NCBI GenBank assembly: GCA_963920765.1
Contig: OY987251.1
Coordinates: forward strand, 436,501-500,500
Direction of reading: 5' to 3'
From: Ulota crispa
Taxonomy: Eukaryota; Streptophyta; Bryopsida; Orthotrichales; Orthotrichaceae
Length of the DNA: 64,000 nucleotides
Shown: positions 36,198 to 48,500 of the stretch, piece after piece
How positions within the stretch are numbered: the stretch's first letter is position 1
Layout of the letters: every line of letters begins with the position of its first letter
Translations under genes and position numbers: made by a program
Notes under the pieces: generated by a model
The model's input: the letters and a program-made list of their open reading frames with translations, nothing else
Database searches by the model: none
What the model was told of the DNA's origin: nothing

Positions 36198-36934
36198 TTA
36201 CCCCCTAAAGGACTGATTGTCCATTTGGGGGACAAATGGGATTTTGGACATGTACCTATGGCTAAATCACTTTGTGGGATTTTTTGAAACATTTATGGAA
36301 GATGGAGAATTCAAAGATCTGTGTGCACATCTAATTTTGTTTCTTTTCATTTTGACATTTTTTGAAGAAGTACAAAAATGAATATCTGATTTTTTTTGGA
36401 GATGGGGCAGTCCGAGCAACCCAAAAACTTTTTTAAAATTTACATTTCCTTAAAATAAAAATCTGAAATTGATTCTTTGAGTTTACATATACATGGGAAG
36501 CTTTGAATCACTCATTTCCAATGAATGAGATGAAAGTTATGGGGACTTTGGGTTTACTAGTAGATATGGAGCCATATCTACTAGTTAACCAAAAGTCCCC
36601 ATAACTTTCATCTCATTCATTGGAAATGAGTGATTCAAAGCTTCCCAAGTATATGAAAACTCAAAGAATCAATTTCAGATTTTTATTTTAAAGAAATGTA
36701 AATTTTAAAAAAGTTTTTGGGTTGCCCGGACTGCCCCATCTCCAAAAAAATCAGAAATTCATTTTTGTACTTCTTCAAAAAATGTCAAAATGAAAAGAAA
36801 CAAAATTAGATGTGCACACAGATCTTTGAATTCCCCATCTTCCATAATTGTTTCAAAAATCCCACAAAGTAATTTAGCCATAGATACATATCCAATTTGT
36901 CCCCCAAATGGACAGTCAATCCTTTAGGGGTTAA
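36198..36934. repeat. Large foldback with almost no loop (arms about 370 bp)
   Basis: The left arm from about 36,198 is mirrored by its reverse complement up to about 36,934, centred on TAGATATGGAGCCATATCTA at 36,570/36,571, leaving a 2-nt loop. A few mismatches and small indels occur. It is of a different family from the 17-kb foldback, but related to the single arm at 8.2-8.76 kb. Confidence 0.95.
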
Positions 36935-37674
36935 GTTGTAAACATTTCTTCATAAATTCTTCACAAAAAAGAGTTATCACATCATCCTTTGTCTAATTCT
37001 CAATCAACCTTTTTTTTTGTAATTTCTATTAAAGGGAAACTCAGCATGTGACAAAATATTGAAAGTTTCAAAAAATAAGAGAATTATTTAAAGAGTCAAC
37101 AACATTTTAATGAAGTGTTTTTTGATTATAGTATGATACAAAAATATGATTTGCGCCACAATGTTTCATAGTATAGTTCACCCTTACAATGATGTTTTGA
37201 AACTTTTAAAAACTAGTTTGTATTTAACATGAGTCTTCTTCATAATTAAAGAAAATCACAATATTTTCCAATTTTTGCACCAAAATCTAGAATTTTACGA
37301 TTTATATAAGAAATCTTCAAAAAAGGCAATAAGACATTCAATCCAAAATTAATTGCAAAATGAGCCCAAATATGTTGAAAGATTTTGAAATTTCACCACA
37401 TGGTTATTGGCTTTAATATTTTTGAGGGTCAAATAGAAATTCTTTAAATCAAATTTTAGAAAAATAACCTTGATTTTAATCCTTAAACTTCTAAAAGACT
37501 TCACAAGTAATATAATACAAGGTGTTTTTATGGTATTTGGAATGGATCCACACCTATACTACATTTGATATTAACAAAGAAGTTGGAATACAGATCAAAT
37601 GAATGTCATTCTTGTTAAACATGATCTCAAATTTAAACTTCTTGTTAGTAGCAAATGTCAAGTTTACGACAATC
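36935..37674. other. CACTA interior, no gene seen
   Basis: AT-rich sequence with no structure I can support. Confidence 0.5.
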
Positions 37675-37945
37675 TAAGGTAGAAATACCATAAACGGTTA
37701 CTAACCTCTACTTACTAACCTTTACTTAGAGAAGTAGACTGTCCTGAAACCAATAATAGTACAATAGCTAGATCTGAAAAAGATCCTAACATTCTAAAAA
37801 GATGCTATTTCCTTGCATTTGATTGGTTCAAACTTGTTTCAAAACAAGATTCCAGAGGTAGCCATTTAAGGTACACTTATGAAACGAGAATCGATCCAAA
37901 CCCTAAATCCACATTTACATTGCGTAAAATACTCATTCTTGATAC

Positions 37946-37986
<41 letters not shown>

Positions 37987-38100
37987 TTGCACTCTTCTTT
38001 ATCCTTGTTTCTCCATAGATTGAGCTGAGTTTCTCAAGAAATTCACCATATCTTCAGACTAAAGTGGCTTATTTTAACCGTTTATGCTATTTCTACCTTA
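37675..38100. mobile_element. 426-bp element with ~25-bp inverted ends
   Basis: TAAGGTAGAAATACCATAAA followed by CGGTTA at the left is matched at the right by TAACCG and TTTATGCTATTTCTACCTTA (one clear mismatch). It contains an imperfect (AT)n tract at 37,945-37,987. The target duplication is not clear (TC on both sides at most). Confidence 0.75.
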
Positions 38101-38475
38101 TCCACTACATCCATGGGACAGTTTAAGTGTTAAAGTCCCTTGTGATCAAGGACTTTGTTGTAACCCTAGGCTTACGGTAGCAATCAGGGTTAGGTTTTTA
38201 AATTTGCTTTGCATTTGCTATGGCTATGGCGGTAGCCGCCTTCTTGGCTTTGGAGTCCGGTTGCAATGGCCAGGTCACAAGTCGCATAGAGCGGTGCGAA
38301 GCGAGTTGTTGCGAGGGGAGCCAAGTTGCCGAGTGGGAGCCAATTGCAGAGTGGGGAGTAGCGATCAGGGCGGGGAGCAGAGCTAGGTTGGGGAGCAAGA
38401 TGCTCCCTCCACCTGCTCACTCCACCTCGTCCCAAGTTCAAGTTGTAGTGGGGTTGCAATTTCTGGAGGTTTGAT
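38101..38475. other. GC-rich patch inside the CACTA element
   Basis: This stretch is far richer in G and C than its surroundings and has several GGGG runs on the plus strand (38,310-38,400). Overlapping open frames exist on both strands, none with a recognised domain. It could be a captured gene fragment. Confidence 0.4.
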
Positions 38476-41033
38476 CTTCCGCATTTTCACAACATGGAAA
38501 ATTTTGTAACCGTATTTGCAGTCCTTCAAGTTGTTGATGTTTGTACGTGAAAGTTGCTGTAGAAGGCATTCAATGGGCTATAGTCAAGTGTTGGGATTTC
38601 TAGGTGAACATGTGTGGAACTTGTGGCTATACCTGACATGGTCCGTCATAGCCCGCCATTGAAGGCAGCCCTCCAATGTGCTTTCTTCGTGAACCCTCTG
38701 CTTCACAAGACTTGAGCTGATAAGTACCTAACTCTTGCTCTCCCCATGTTGGTTTTGGGATATTTTTGGACATGCAAGATGTTGATGTTGGCAGTGTGTG
38801 TCAACATTTGTAAACTTGCATTTTGCATCGTAAGTTTGTATTTCATTATTGGTTACTCTACAGGGTGCAACATATGAATTGCACTTTTGAAGGTTTGTTG
38901 CCAAGTTGAGTACAAGTGCAATTCTTCTATCTTTGTAGTTGTAGCTCCCGTTTACAAATCAATTTTGAAATATCATTTTCTTGTGGACTTAGCTTTGACA
39001 TGATTTTCGTTATAAAATAGGGCATCTATAACATAGCAATCTAAGTCTTGGGCATATGGTTCTATAGCTTTTATCTAGAATGGGTCAATCTCAATGAGTA
39101 TGTATATTAGGGTTTGTGAGTTTTAAGTTGGCTTAATTTCAGCATCTGCAATAGTTTTTGAAATTACTTGTTTTAACTTTAGTGGAAGAGTAATGAAACA
39201 TTCTTTTTTTTTTGTAAGGCAGTTCTAGGCACATGCATTTTCAAAATACATGTTACTTTTTTTGAATTTTTTTTTGGCTATGTTGTGAAATTCTTGCATA
39301 CTCCTCACAAATTGTGTCAATTATTTTATTTTACCGCATGAAAATAGTTGTTGATTCAAGTGTATTCAGTGTTCTATTGATTGAAGTTTTTTGTTCCTCG
39401 TACTTGTTGTGACTATTGTTGTGTTGATTTTATCGGAATTTTCACCTTTTGTTTGTTATTAGTCATTGATGGAAAGTTATTTATGGAGTTGGTGAAATTT
39501 GATGTCATATAAGACATTCCCTTGTTGTATTGAATGTCAATGAGAATGTTTCATTGGACATTCCATCAAAGTACATCATGTTTATATATACTTTTTATCT
39601 AAACTTTCTACTTGACACCAAGTAATCCTAATTAAACATTGCAAATTGTGTAAGGTACAAAGGCAATGGTCATAAAATAATGAGCACATGATTTTTGGAA
39701 TTAGGTGAGTGACAAGACTTGATGCATGACGTGTGCAAATGCTATGAGCAACATTTACGTGTTCATTTATGCATTAATTCTAACATGGTTGTCATTGTGG
39801 ATGTCATGTGTAGCACGTGAGGTGTATGTATTCCATTAGAGTAGATGTTGCCTTGAACGTCTTTATCATCTTTGGACACCTCATTAGTCTTATATTCTTT
39901 TTGCTAAGGCGTCTTCCATGTACAAGGAGTGGTAATAGGATGTCTTGGTAGAGATGTAATATTTTTTAGTACATGTCTTGTCAAACACTATTACATGCTC
40001 AACACAATAGTAGGGATGTTTATAGAGTTGTTTAGATGAATAGCCCATGTGAAATAAAATGCCATGCAAGATTCTTATGTGATTTTTCATGCGTTCAAAG
40101 TTACACTTTTGAGAACAAGAGGATGTATTTGAAACCAATGCTGCAATGTCATGAATGTTAAAATGAACATTTTTGCTAATGATTTTTGCGTTTCCTTTGA
40201 CGTGAAAGTAGACGTTACTCTTTCTATATACAATAACAAGAAATGCTCGCACAAACAAATAAAGGTTAGAGTGCTAAAAGACAACAAAGTAGATATTTTG
40301 CAAACATGGGATGATGCCGTGAATGTCAAATAAAACATCCACTTTAGCAATTTTTGTATAGAAATTGATTTATGATTGTTGTCGACCATGATGTTTTGTA
40401 GATGTTTGTGTGCTTTACTTGTGTGCTTTATTGTATGTGCTCTAAGACATCACAACAAACATTCTTCAAGATTGTAGCAATCCCATGGACATTGGATGAA
40501 ACATTTATGAAAATAGTTATTCCATTTTTGTACATGTTTTTTGAAACATATGTTTTTGAACAAAATGTCAATAAAATTGTCCTGATGAATTACTATGTGT
40601 TGTAATGGACATGTCAAAAAACACACAATATATTTTTCATGTTCTTCCCAACAATACAATGAATTGAATTGAACATCCACATTGATTGTGATTCTGTTTT
40701 AATTGACGTCAATGAGAACAATGAACTTTGTTTGTTGAGTCAACATAGATTTTATAGGCCAATTTTTTTTGTTGAATCAAGCACTATAAAAAACATCAAG
40801 GTTTAGTCCTTATGTTTTTGTGGATGTTACAAATGACATACAATTTATTTGTTTGGACATTGAATGTGACACACTGAAATTGTTATTGAAACAACAAACT
40901 GTTAGCGCGTGCATTAATATGAACATCCATGTGCAAAATGACATGTCAAATTCTATGTTGGAGTTGACACTATTGATGTCTATTTTGATGTTTTAATCAA
41001 CGCTTTTACTTCAATGAAGACATCCAATTGGAT

Positions 41034-41065
<32 letters not shown>

Positions 41066-41398
41066 TGAAATTGACCACGTGGTGGGCTGTCACGTCAAAT
41101 TTAGAAGGGAGTGCATGTCAGATCTTGTGTCAAAATTGGGCCAAATGAGAAATTCTCTGACAAGATGAAATTTTTGGGAAGGGATGCTCCTAGAAGGTTT
41201 TTTTTACTCCCATAGGGCAGTGTTTTTTTGGACGTCTACAAAAAAACATGCGCATGTTTTTCCAAAAATTTGGACATTTTTTTTGATTTTTTGAGACGGA
41301 AACTTTTTTGTACATCCACATAGACATGAAAAACTCAAAATCGGACAAGGTGGAGACATTTTTGGAGACGTTGAAAAAGATGGGGGTTTCTACTAGTG
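38476..41398. other. Right subterminal zone of the CACTA element
   Basis: From about 39.5 kb to the terminus, words such as GGACATT, AATGTC, AACATCCA and GACGT recur at short intervals in both orientations. A run of about 29 T lies at 41,035-41,063. Open frames here read through repeats and are not credible genes. Confidence 0.6.
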
Positions 41399-41545
41399 CT
41401 TGCATATCTATCCCTAAATACTTATCCATGCATACCTATTCCTGAATACCCATCTTTGCTTACCCATCCCTAAATACCCATCCTTGAATACCCATCCTTG
41501 CATATCCATCTCTAAATACCCATCAATGCATACCCATCCTTAACT
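41399..41545. repeat. Minisatellite, right half
   Basis: Units such as GCATACCCATCCCTAAATAC repeat directly after the CACTA end and match the half before 30,574. Confidence 0.85.
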
Positions 41546-41777
41546 CTTGCAATATCGTGATTTGCTGTGTAAGGTAGGCAGATTCATACTCGACCATTTA
41601 AGGATTTGGGGTACCTCAAAGTATTGTAAAATTCAAGAAAAAAGTCAATAGGGTTAGCCTTTCAACAAGCTTCAACAATTTCTTGTGGAAAGTAATTTTT
41701 GTAGAAAAAAGTATTGTAGAAAATTTTATATTTAAGGGCAAAATTGCAGTTCATATGGTCCCTATTAACAACTCTAG

Positions 41778-42057
41778 TGTAAGGAAGTAAGCTCCAAGAG
41801 CACATGATACTAAATTATGGAAATGAATTTGATGAAGATCTAAGCATGTGTCGTCTAGTTTTAGTATGCTATGCCAAGGCTAAAGTTAGCATAATTGCAG
41901 TCTTGGGGCTAATTTTAGAAGGCACTAGAGCTACTCTAGTACCACTTCTAATGCTTCCGCTTCCATGCATGGAAGGATAAAATTAGAAGAGGCAAATGAT
42001 CAAGTAGTAATCAAAGGTCACCACTCAAATCAAATTCTTGAGCGCCAGGTCATCACA
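41778..42057 (-). repeat. 3' LTR of the outer Gypsy fossil
   Basis: Pairs with 53,016-53,295. Long shared stretches include GAGCACATGATACTAAATTA and GTAGTAATCAAAGGTCACCA. Confidence 0.9.
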
Positions 42058-45000
42058 TTATGCCCTTTTTTAGGTCGTGGCTGCATCGCGGCGGAAAGAT
42101 GGAGGGAGTTCACCTCTCAAATCACAAAAGGAAGCTAAGTAGGCTTCTCAACAATCTTATGCCTCTCTATCTTGAAAGTTTTCAGCAAGCTCCCAAGGCA
42201 AGAGGGCATATGCAGCCCACTTGACCTCAAGAAACTTTTTACAGCCACGTCCACGTCAATGCCATTTTTCCACAAGAATTTCTTCAACATGATACTTGTC
42301 TTGGCCATCATTTTGAGTAGGCAACAACTGCGCATTGTCTATCACTTGGCTCTGAAGGGGGTTGGTAGTAGCTAAGCAAAACCAATCAACATAGAAATAA
42401 TTGTGTGGTCCAACAGGTGTGTTGAGGCGGACTAAATAATCATCAATAACTTTGGTGATTGTATATTTGGCAGCTTTCCAATCAAGTTTTTTATTTTTGT
42501 GTCTTGTTGAAAACTACCACCCTAGCTGGAGCCAGACTTTATTACCTATCCAATAACATGTAGCTTCTTGTTGATGGCGGTTAGCTTGCCTCGCTTGCTC
42601 TTGTTGTGCTTTGACCGTGGCCGCTTGCGCCAACTCAACTGTCTTACAAAGCTTGTCCATTATTGCTTCAGCTTTAGCTTGCTCAATTATAATTTGACCG
42701 CTCACTTGGTCGTTTAGTCCATGGAGAATTTTGAGTTGAATAGGGTCAATGTGATAACCATGTTGTAAAAAGAACAAGCTAATTCCTATTGATGCCAATT
42801 TTTGTCTTTGTATTGCTATTTTTGCCATTGGGCACAAGGTTGACTAATCTTTTTGGCTACAATCAATGTATGGCTGCAAGTAGGTTTCAATTGTGCTATT
42901 CATTTTCTCCATTGATCCATTAGTCTGAGGATGGAATGCCGTGGACAGTCGTTGATTAATCTTTAAGATTTCACATAATTGTCCCCACATGGCACTTAGG
43001 AATTGAGTACCTCGGTTGAAAACTATGGCGTCAAGTATCTACTAATGTGCTACTACATGTGTGATAAGAGCCCAAGCAGCAATGCAAATGTCCATATTTG
43101 GTAAGGGAATCAATGCATTGTCCTTGCTCAAACAGTTGGTAACCACCAATAAATTAGTAATTTTGTTGCTTTCTAGGAGTCCCTCAATAAAATCTATAGA
43201 TAATTCTTTTCATATACGCTTTGGTACTACCATTGGTTTCAAAAACCCATGTAATCCATAATGTTTGAGTTTAGGTTGTTGGCAAGCATCTAATTTGTGC
43301 AAATAATTGCAAACATCTGGCAACAACCTTGGCTAAAAGTAATCTCTCATCAATAACTTAAACTTTACTTGATGGCCTAGATGGCCAGTTGCTAACGATG
43401 TGTGGATTTTGTGTATGAGCTTGATTTGTAGAGGTCTAGCATTTGGGATTCATTTGCGGCCACAGTAATGCAAGATTCCATCAGTATCCAGCAAACATTT
43501 GGTTATAGAGGCTTTGATTTCCAAGTGATTTAAGAAGCGTTGATTGCCATTTCAAATGCTCTTGATTACCTCTTGCTATCCGTGATCTTGCAAGACAACA
43601 TTTTTCCTTATAAGCTCAATTTTGTGTTTGGCTTTGCCAATGATGGTGTTTAGGCTTTGATCTTGGTCATCGTCTGTTGCTGCTCCCATCTTTTGATCTC
43701 CACTAGATATGACAATGGGTTAGGCTCTTCATATGGCAATAGTGATGATTGAAGACTCATTGTTGTCATCTGGTTTGGTGTTTGGTACCCTATTTGGCTT
43801 CAAGAGCCGCATGTATCAGTGGTGAAGGGGTGGGTCATTTTCACCATCAGGCTTGATTTTGTTTTTGTTGTGATAATGTGTTTGCTTGTTTGTTGTTCTT
43901 TTTAGGCCAGTATAAAATCTCAAGATTGTAACAGCCTAATATCTAAGACCACCAAATCTGTCTTTTATTCAATATATGAGGTTGCATAAAGTACTCCAAG
44001 TTTTTACGATAAGTAACAACAATACACTTCTTCACTAATTGCAATTTTGCATTCTATTTCTAAAGACAATGTATAATTGCTAACAACTCTTTGTTGTGTA
44101 TTTTGTACTTACAATCGCGAGGATTATTATTCTTCAACAAATAAGCACATGGGCGTAGAACAATTGTATGGTTGTACTATGATAGCATGTTGCCAATAAC
44201 ATACCCAAACAAGTCTAATTCTAGCACTGTCTCTATATCCAAGTTAAACTAGATCAACATAGTTACAATAATGAACATCTTCATAAGTTGATCAAAGGCC
44301 GCCTATTCAATTTCAATCCGTCTTCAACTTACATTCCCCATTAGGTATGTTAAAGGGGCTGCAATGTTGGAAAAATGTCGTATAAATTGTCTATAATAGT
44401 TTGCAAATCCAAAGAAGCTCCAAATTCCTCGCACTGCAGTAGGAGCTTGGGAATTTTCAATAACCTTGACCTTCTTAGGATCCATCTTTATTCCTTTGCA
44501 AGCTTAAAAAATAAACCGTAAATGTTTTATTGATTTGATCTCAAACTCATACTTGATATATCCAAATATAACCTAGCTTCTTGCAGCTTTCCTAGCACCT
44601 TATCCACCTTTGTACAATGATCATGAAGAGATCCAGAGGAGTAAAAAAGAACACTGTCAAAGAGAAGTAGAACAAATTTCATCTACATATCATTGTAATG
44701 TCCAATTGATGCAATATTGAAAGGTACTAGGAGAATTTACCATGCCAAAAGGAATCATTAACCACTCATATAACCTAAAATAAGTGCAAAATGCTGTTTT
44801 CCATTCAATTATCTTTGCAACCCAAATTTTGTTAAAAGCGGTGGTGACATCAAGCTTTATAAACCAACGAGCCTTGCTAATTTGTGTTAGTGTTTTGTGG
44901 ATAGGTAATTTTAAGATTGATAATTTTTTGTAATGTTATTCAAGGCTCAATAGTTAACACAAAATTGCAATCCAATACAAAGTTTTTTGACAAATAAAAG

Positions 45001-45093
45001 AGGCGCAGCAGCTAATGAATGACTTACTTGTATAAATCCTTTGGCCAAAAATGATGTGAGCTCCCAATAAAGCACTAACAATTCCCTTTTTAA

Positions 45094-45523
45094 TGTTAGG
45101 GACGGGTTTAGAGCAAGAATAACAGAGAGCAAATACAAAAACAAGACAAAGATGCAAGGATGTATAAGAATAGAGATCCAAAAATGTATTCCATGGAGAA
45201 AAGGTATGAGATAGGAATAAAGCAAAAAACCAAAGCTTGAAAGCCAAAAACTAAAGCGGCAAAATGAAATGTTGAGACTAAGGAATCTTTTAGTCTTGAC
45301 TCTATTTATACTTGAGGATTGAAGCTTGGCCATCAAATTTGGAAACTTCTTGAAAAGCTTCTTCAAGCTTAGAAGATGCTCAAGGTTTATCTACCAGATA
45401 GAAAGCTTCTTAAAAAGCTTCCAATGTTCTAAAACCTTCTAGGAACTTCTACCTTCTAGAACCTTCAAAAATATTCTAGTATATTTTAGATATTGATTAT
45501 GGGTAATCCTTTCATGTTTGTGA
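45094..45523 (-). repeat. 3' LTR of the inner fossil
   Basis: Pairs with 50,488-50,895. Followed on the plus strand by ACCTCCCCTTCT, the complement of a polypurine tract. Confidence 0.7.
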
Positions 45524-48500
45524 TTTTACCTCCCCTTCTAGTTTTCAGATTTTTTGAGGAATTCATGTTATTGTTGCTCTCGGTTTTGTTGGTTGCTAAC
45601 AATAAAATTCTTGAATCTTGAACGGCGCATTGGTGATGTTTGAAGCTAATTTCCATGTACACTTGTTAATTAGATAGTTACGCCAATGAACAAAGTATTT
45701 GACTTAAGCTTGCTAAATTCTTGAATCTAGAATTCTGTTAATTTCATATTCTTGGACGCTATTCATTACAACTAAAAGTAGTGAGGATTGAACTCTTTCA
45801 GGAAAAATGGATTTTTGATAAGTTTTTAATAGCAAAACATAAAAGATTAGATATACCTTTATGGATGCAAGAAGTTGTAGTCAATACGCAACAACATTGA
45901 CTTGTTTGTCAATATTAAACAGTTTAATTTCACTGTAATTAAATTTCTTGCTTAGACAAGTCGTCTTGATGTTTTATTGTAGCAGTCACATTTGATTGCT
46001 TATTCAAAACCTAAGTTCATTTTTTCTTCTCAGATTGACAGTATCTTTATAAATCATTTCAGCTTTTTTTAAATGAGCTTCCATTATTGTATGCAAATTC
46101 TTTTAATTGCGTTGCCAAACTTTTTGTAGCAAGTTTTTCCCCTTTCCAAATTGAAATCACATCAATTTTTGGATGACGTTCATAATTGACATAAAATAGA
46201 GTCTTTTGAGTCAATGCATGTTTGTTGTTGTTATATACAAACTTTGCAAACAAAAATGAAAATATCCAATTATCTTGTTAATACTTTATGATATACCACA
46301 AATATTGCTCTACGATTTGATTCATTTGTTTTGTTTATCTGTTAATTTGAGAGTAAAATGCAAAAGATAACTTGATTTTTACTTATAAAACTTCAAATAA
46401 CAATCAACAGAATTTGAAATTAAATTGCAGTTTGTGTCTAGTACAATATTTTTAGGTAAACCATGATATCTATAGGTATTGACTGTAAAGAAATTAGCTG
46501 TTTCTTCTTCCGTGATTGTATTCTTATATAAACAAAATGTGTTATTTTTAAAAACCAGTTGACTATCACGCAAATAGAGTCACATTTAGCTAAAATTGTT
46601 AAGTTCATGATGAATTTCATAAAAATAGATATTTGTGGTTGCTTTGGATTTGGTAATGGTTGTAGCAATGTATATGGTCAATGTCAATGGTTTTTGAATG
46701 TGAATATGTATTGCAAGTCCATACAAACCTCTTAGATGGTCTTTAACATTTGAGGCCACCAAAAAGGTCAAAAAATTAATTCCCAGTATCTTGTTGAAAT
46801 CAAAATGTCTAACAAATAGAAAAACGTGTTGTGTTTTGCATGATTTGAAAGCATAGTGATTCATTGTGAATGTATAAGTGTTCTTTGGAATAAAAAAGTT
46901 GATTTTTAAATTTGAACTTGCTAAGATTTTTTGTGGCATTGCCAAAACAGTGCTTGATATAAAACACCAAAAAATCTGTAATTAAAGCTATTTGGATTTT
47001 TCTTAAATTCAAAAATCTATTAAAAATGAAATTTAAGTTGTTTGTAAACGGAGGCGCTCTAATTTCAAAAATGTTATCTATTGTTGATTATATGTTGTTT
47101 TCCTTTCTTTAAGCATAAACTTGGATCTTTTAAATAAGGCATTAGACAATCTTTGTTGCTTTCTAGGTCAATGTATGATGTCAAAATCAAAATTAAATAA
47201 AAACATATTTCAATGGGCTTGACAATAATTCAAGACACAAGTAGACAAAAAAGATTCAAAGTTTTTGTAATCAATGTATACTAGCATCTAGTGTGCGGCG
47301 TTTTTGAGTAAATGACATCATTTTTTAAAAATAATCTACAATAGCAAGTAACTTTTTATTGTGAATTTTGTAATTAATCTTTGTAGCACATAACTTTTTC
47401 AAATGAAAAGTAACTAAATAAAGTTTTCTGTTTATTCTTGGTGGCAATAATATTGCACTCAAGGTAAAATCTGAAGCATATTTTTCCAAAAAGAAAAATT
47501 TGGAAAAATCCATATGTACCAATATTAAAGCTATATTAAAGGTATTTTTCAATATTTGAAAAACGTTGTCTACTTTTTTGCATTAGTGTCACTTATTTTT
47601 GTTTGTAAGTTGTGTAGGTGAAGTGATAATTTGAAAATAGTTCTTAATGAAAATTTGATAAAAGTTTGCAAACACAAAAAAACATTAGACATCCTGCACT
47701 ATCTTTGGTGTTTTTTAATCTACAACAACTTGAATCTTCTCTAAATCCATCAATATATTGTTATTTGGAAGAATATAATTAAAGAATTCAATTTGAATAG
47801 TGTGCGAAGTACATTTTTCAAGCTTTGCATATAACTCAGCTTTGCAAAAAAATTCAAGTTCCAACTTCATGTGTTTTTTGTGTTGTTATATATCCTATGA
47901 GTATATCAAAATTTTGTCTAGGTAGCTATCAACAAAATTGTCTAGAAATTCTCAGTATATAATATTCATCAAATATTAAAAGATAGCTAGTACATTTGTA
48001 AGTTCAAAAAGCATGACGGTATATTTGAAATGACCATATTTTTTTTAAAAATTGGCATCTTTTACTGATATTATTTTATTTGTATTAGATTGTACGTTTT
48101 TTTTAAATCAATTTTGATCTAAATCTTTGCTTGTCTAATTTGATCAAAAAGTTTGATGATTAGAAATAATAGATAACATTTTTTGACCATTACTTTGTTA
48201 AAGCCGCGATAATCCACGTACAGTTGCAAAAATACATTTTATTTTTTCATAAATAGTATAGGCGTGTTTGCTAGAAACTTAAAATATTTGATAATGTATT
48301 TTGCCAAATTCTTGTCAATGTATTCTTTTAATGTAGTAAACTCATTCTACAATACATTGTAAATAAATCCAAAAGATAGTTAAGTATCTTGTTCAAGGTT
48401 GCTTGCATAATTATCCAATCAATGCTTGGATAATGCATTTGTAGTTTTTTTCTCAAAAACACCTTGGTGTTCTTTGTACTTTTCTAGAAACGTTATTTTC

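Larger units (their letters stand above)
30574..41398. mobile_element. CACTA (En/Spm-type) transposon, non-autonomous, about 10.8 kb
   Basis: The ends are inverted repeats starting CACTAGTAGAAACCCCC on the left (30,574) and, read on the minus strand, on the right (41,398), both followed by a T-rich stretch and TTTTTCAAC. This is the classical CACTA terminus. Flanking trinucleotides are CCT and CTT, close to the 3-bp target duplication of the superfamily. Both subterminal zones are dense in GACATC, GACGTC and AACATCC words in both orientations, as in En/Spm binding regions. I find no transposase-like coding region. The interior holds at least four younger insertions, annotated separately. Confidence 0.85.

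Noticed and set aside
38084-38474. Several overlapping open frames in the GC-rich patch
   Set aside because: All frames are open because stops are rare in GC-rich DNA; no domain or splice pattern singles one out.
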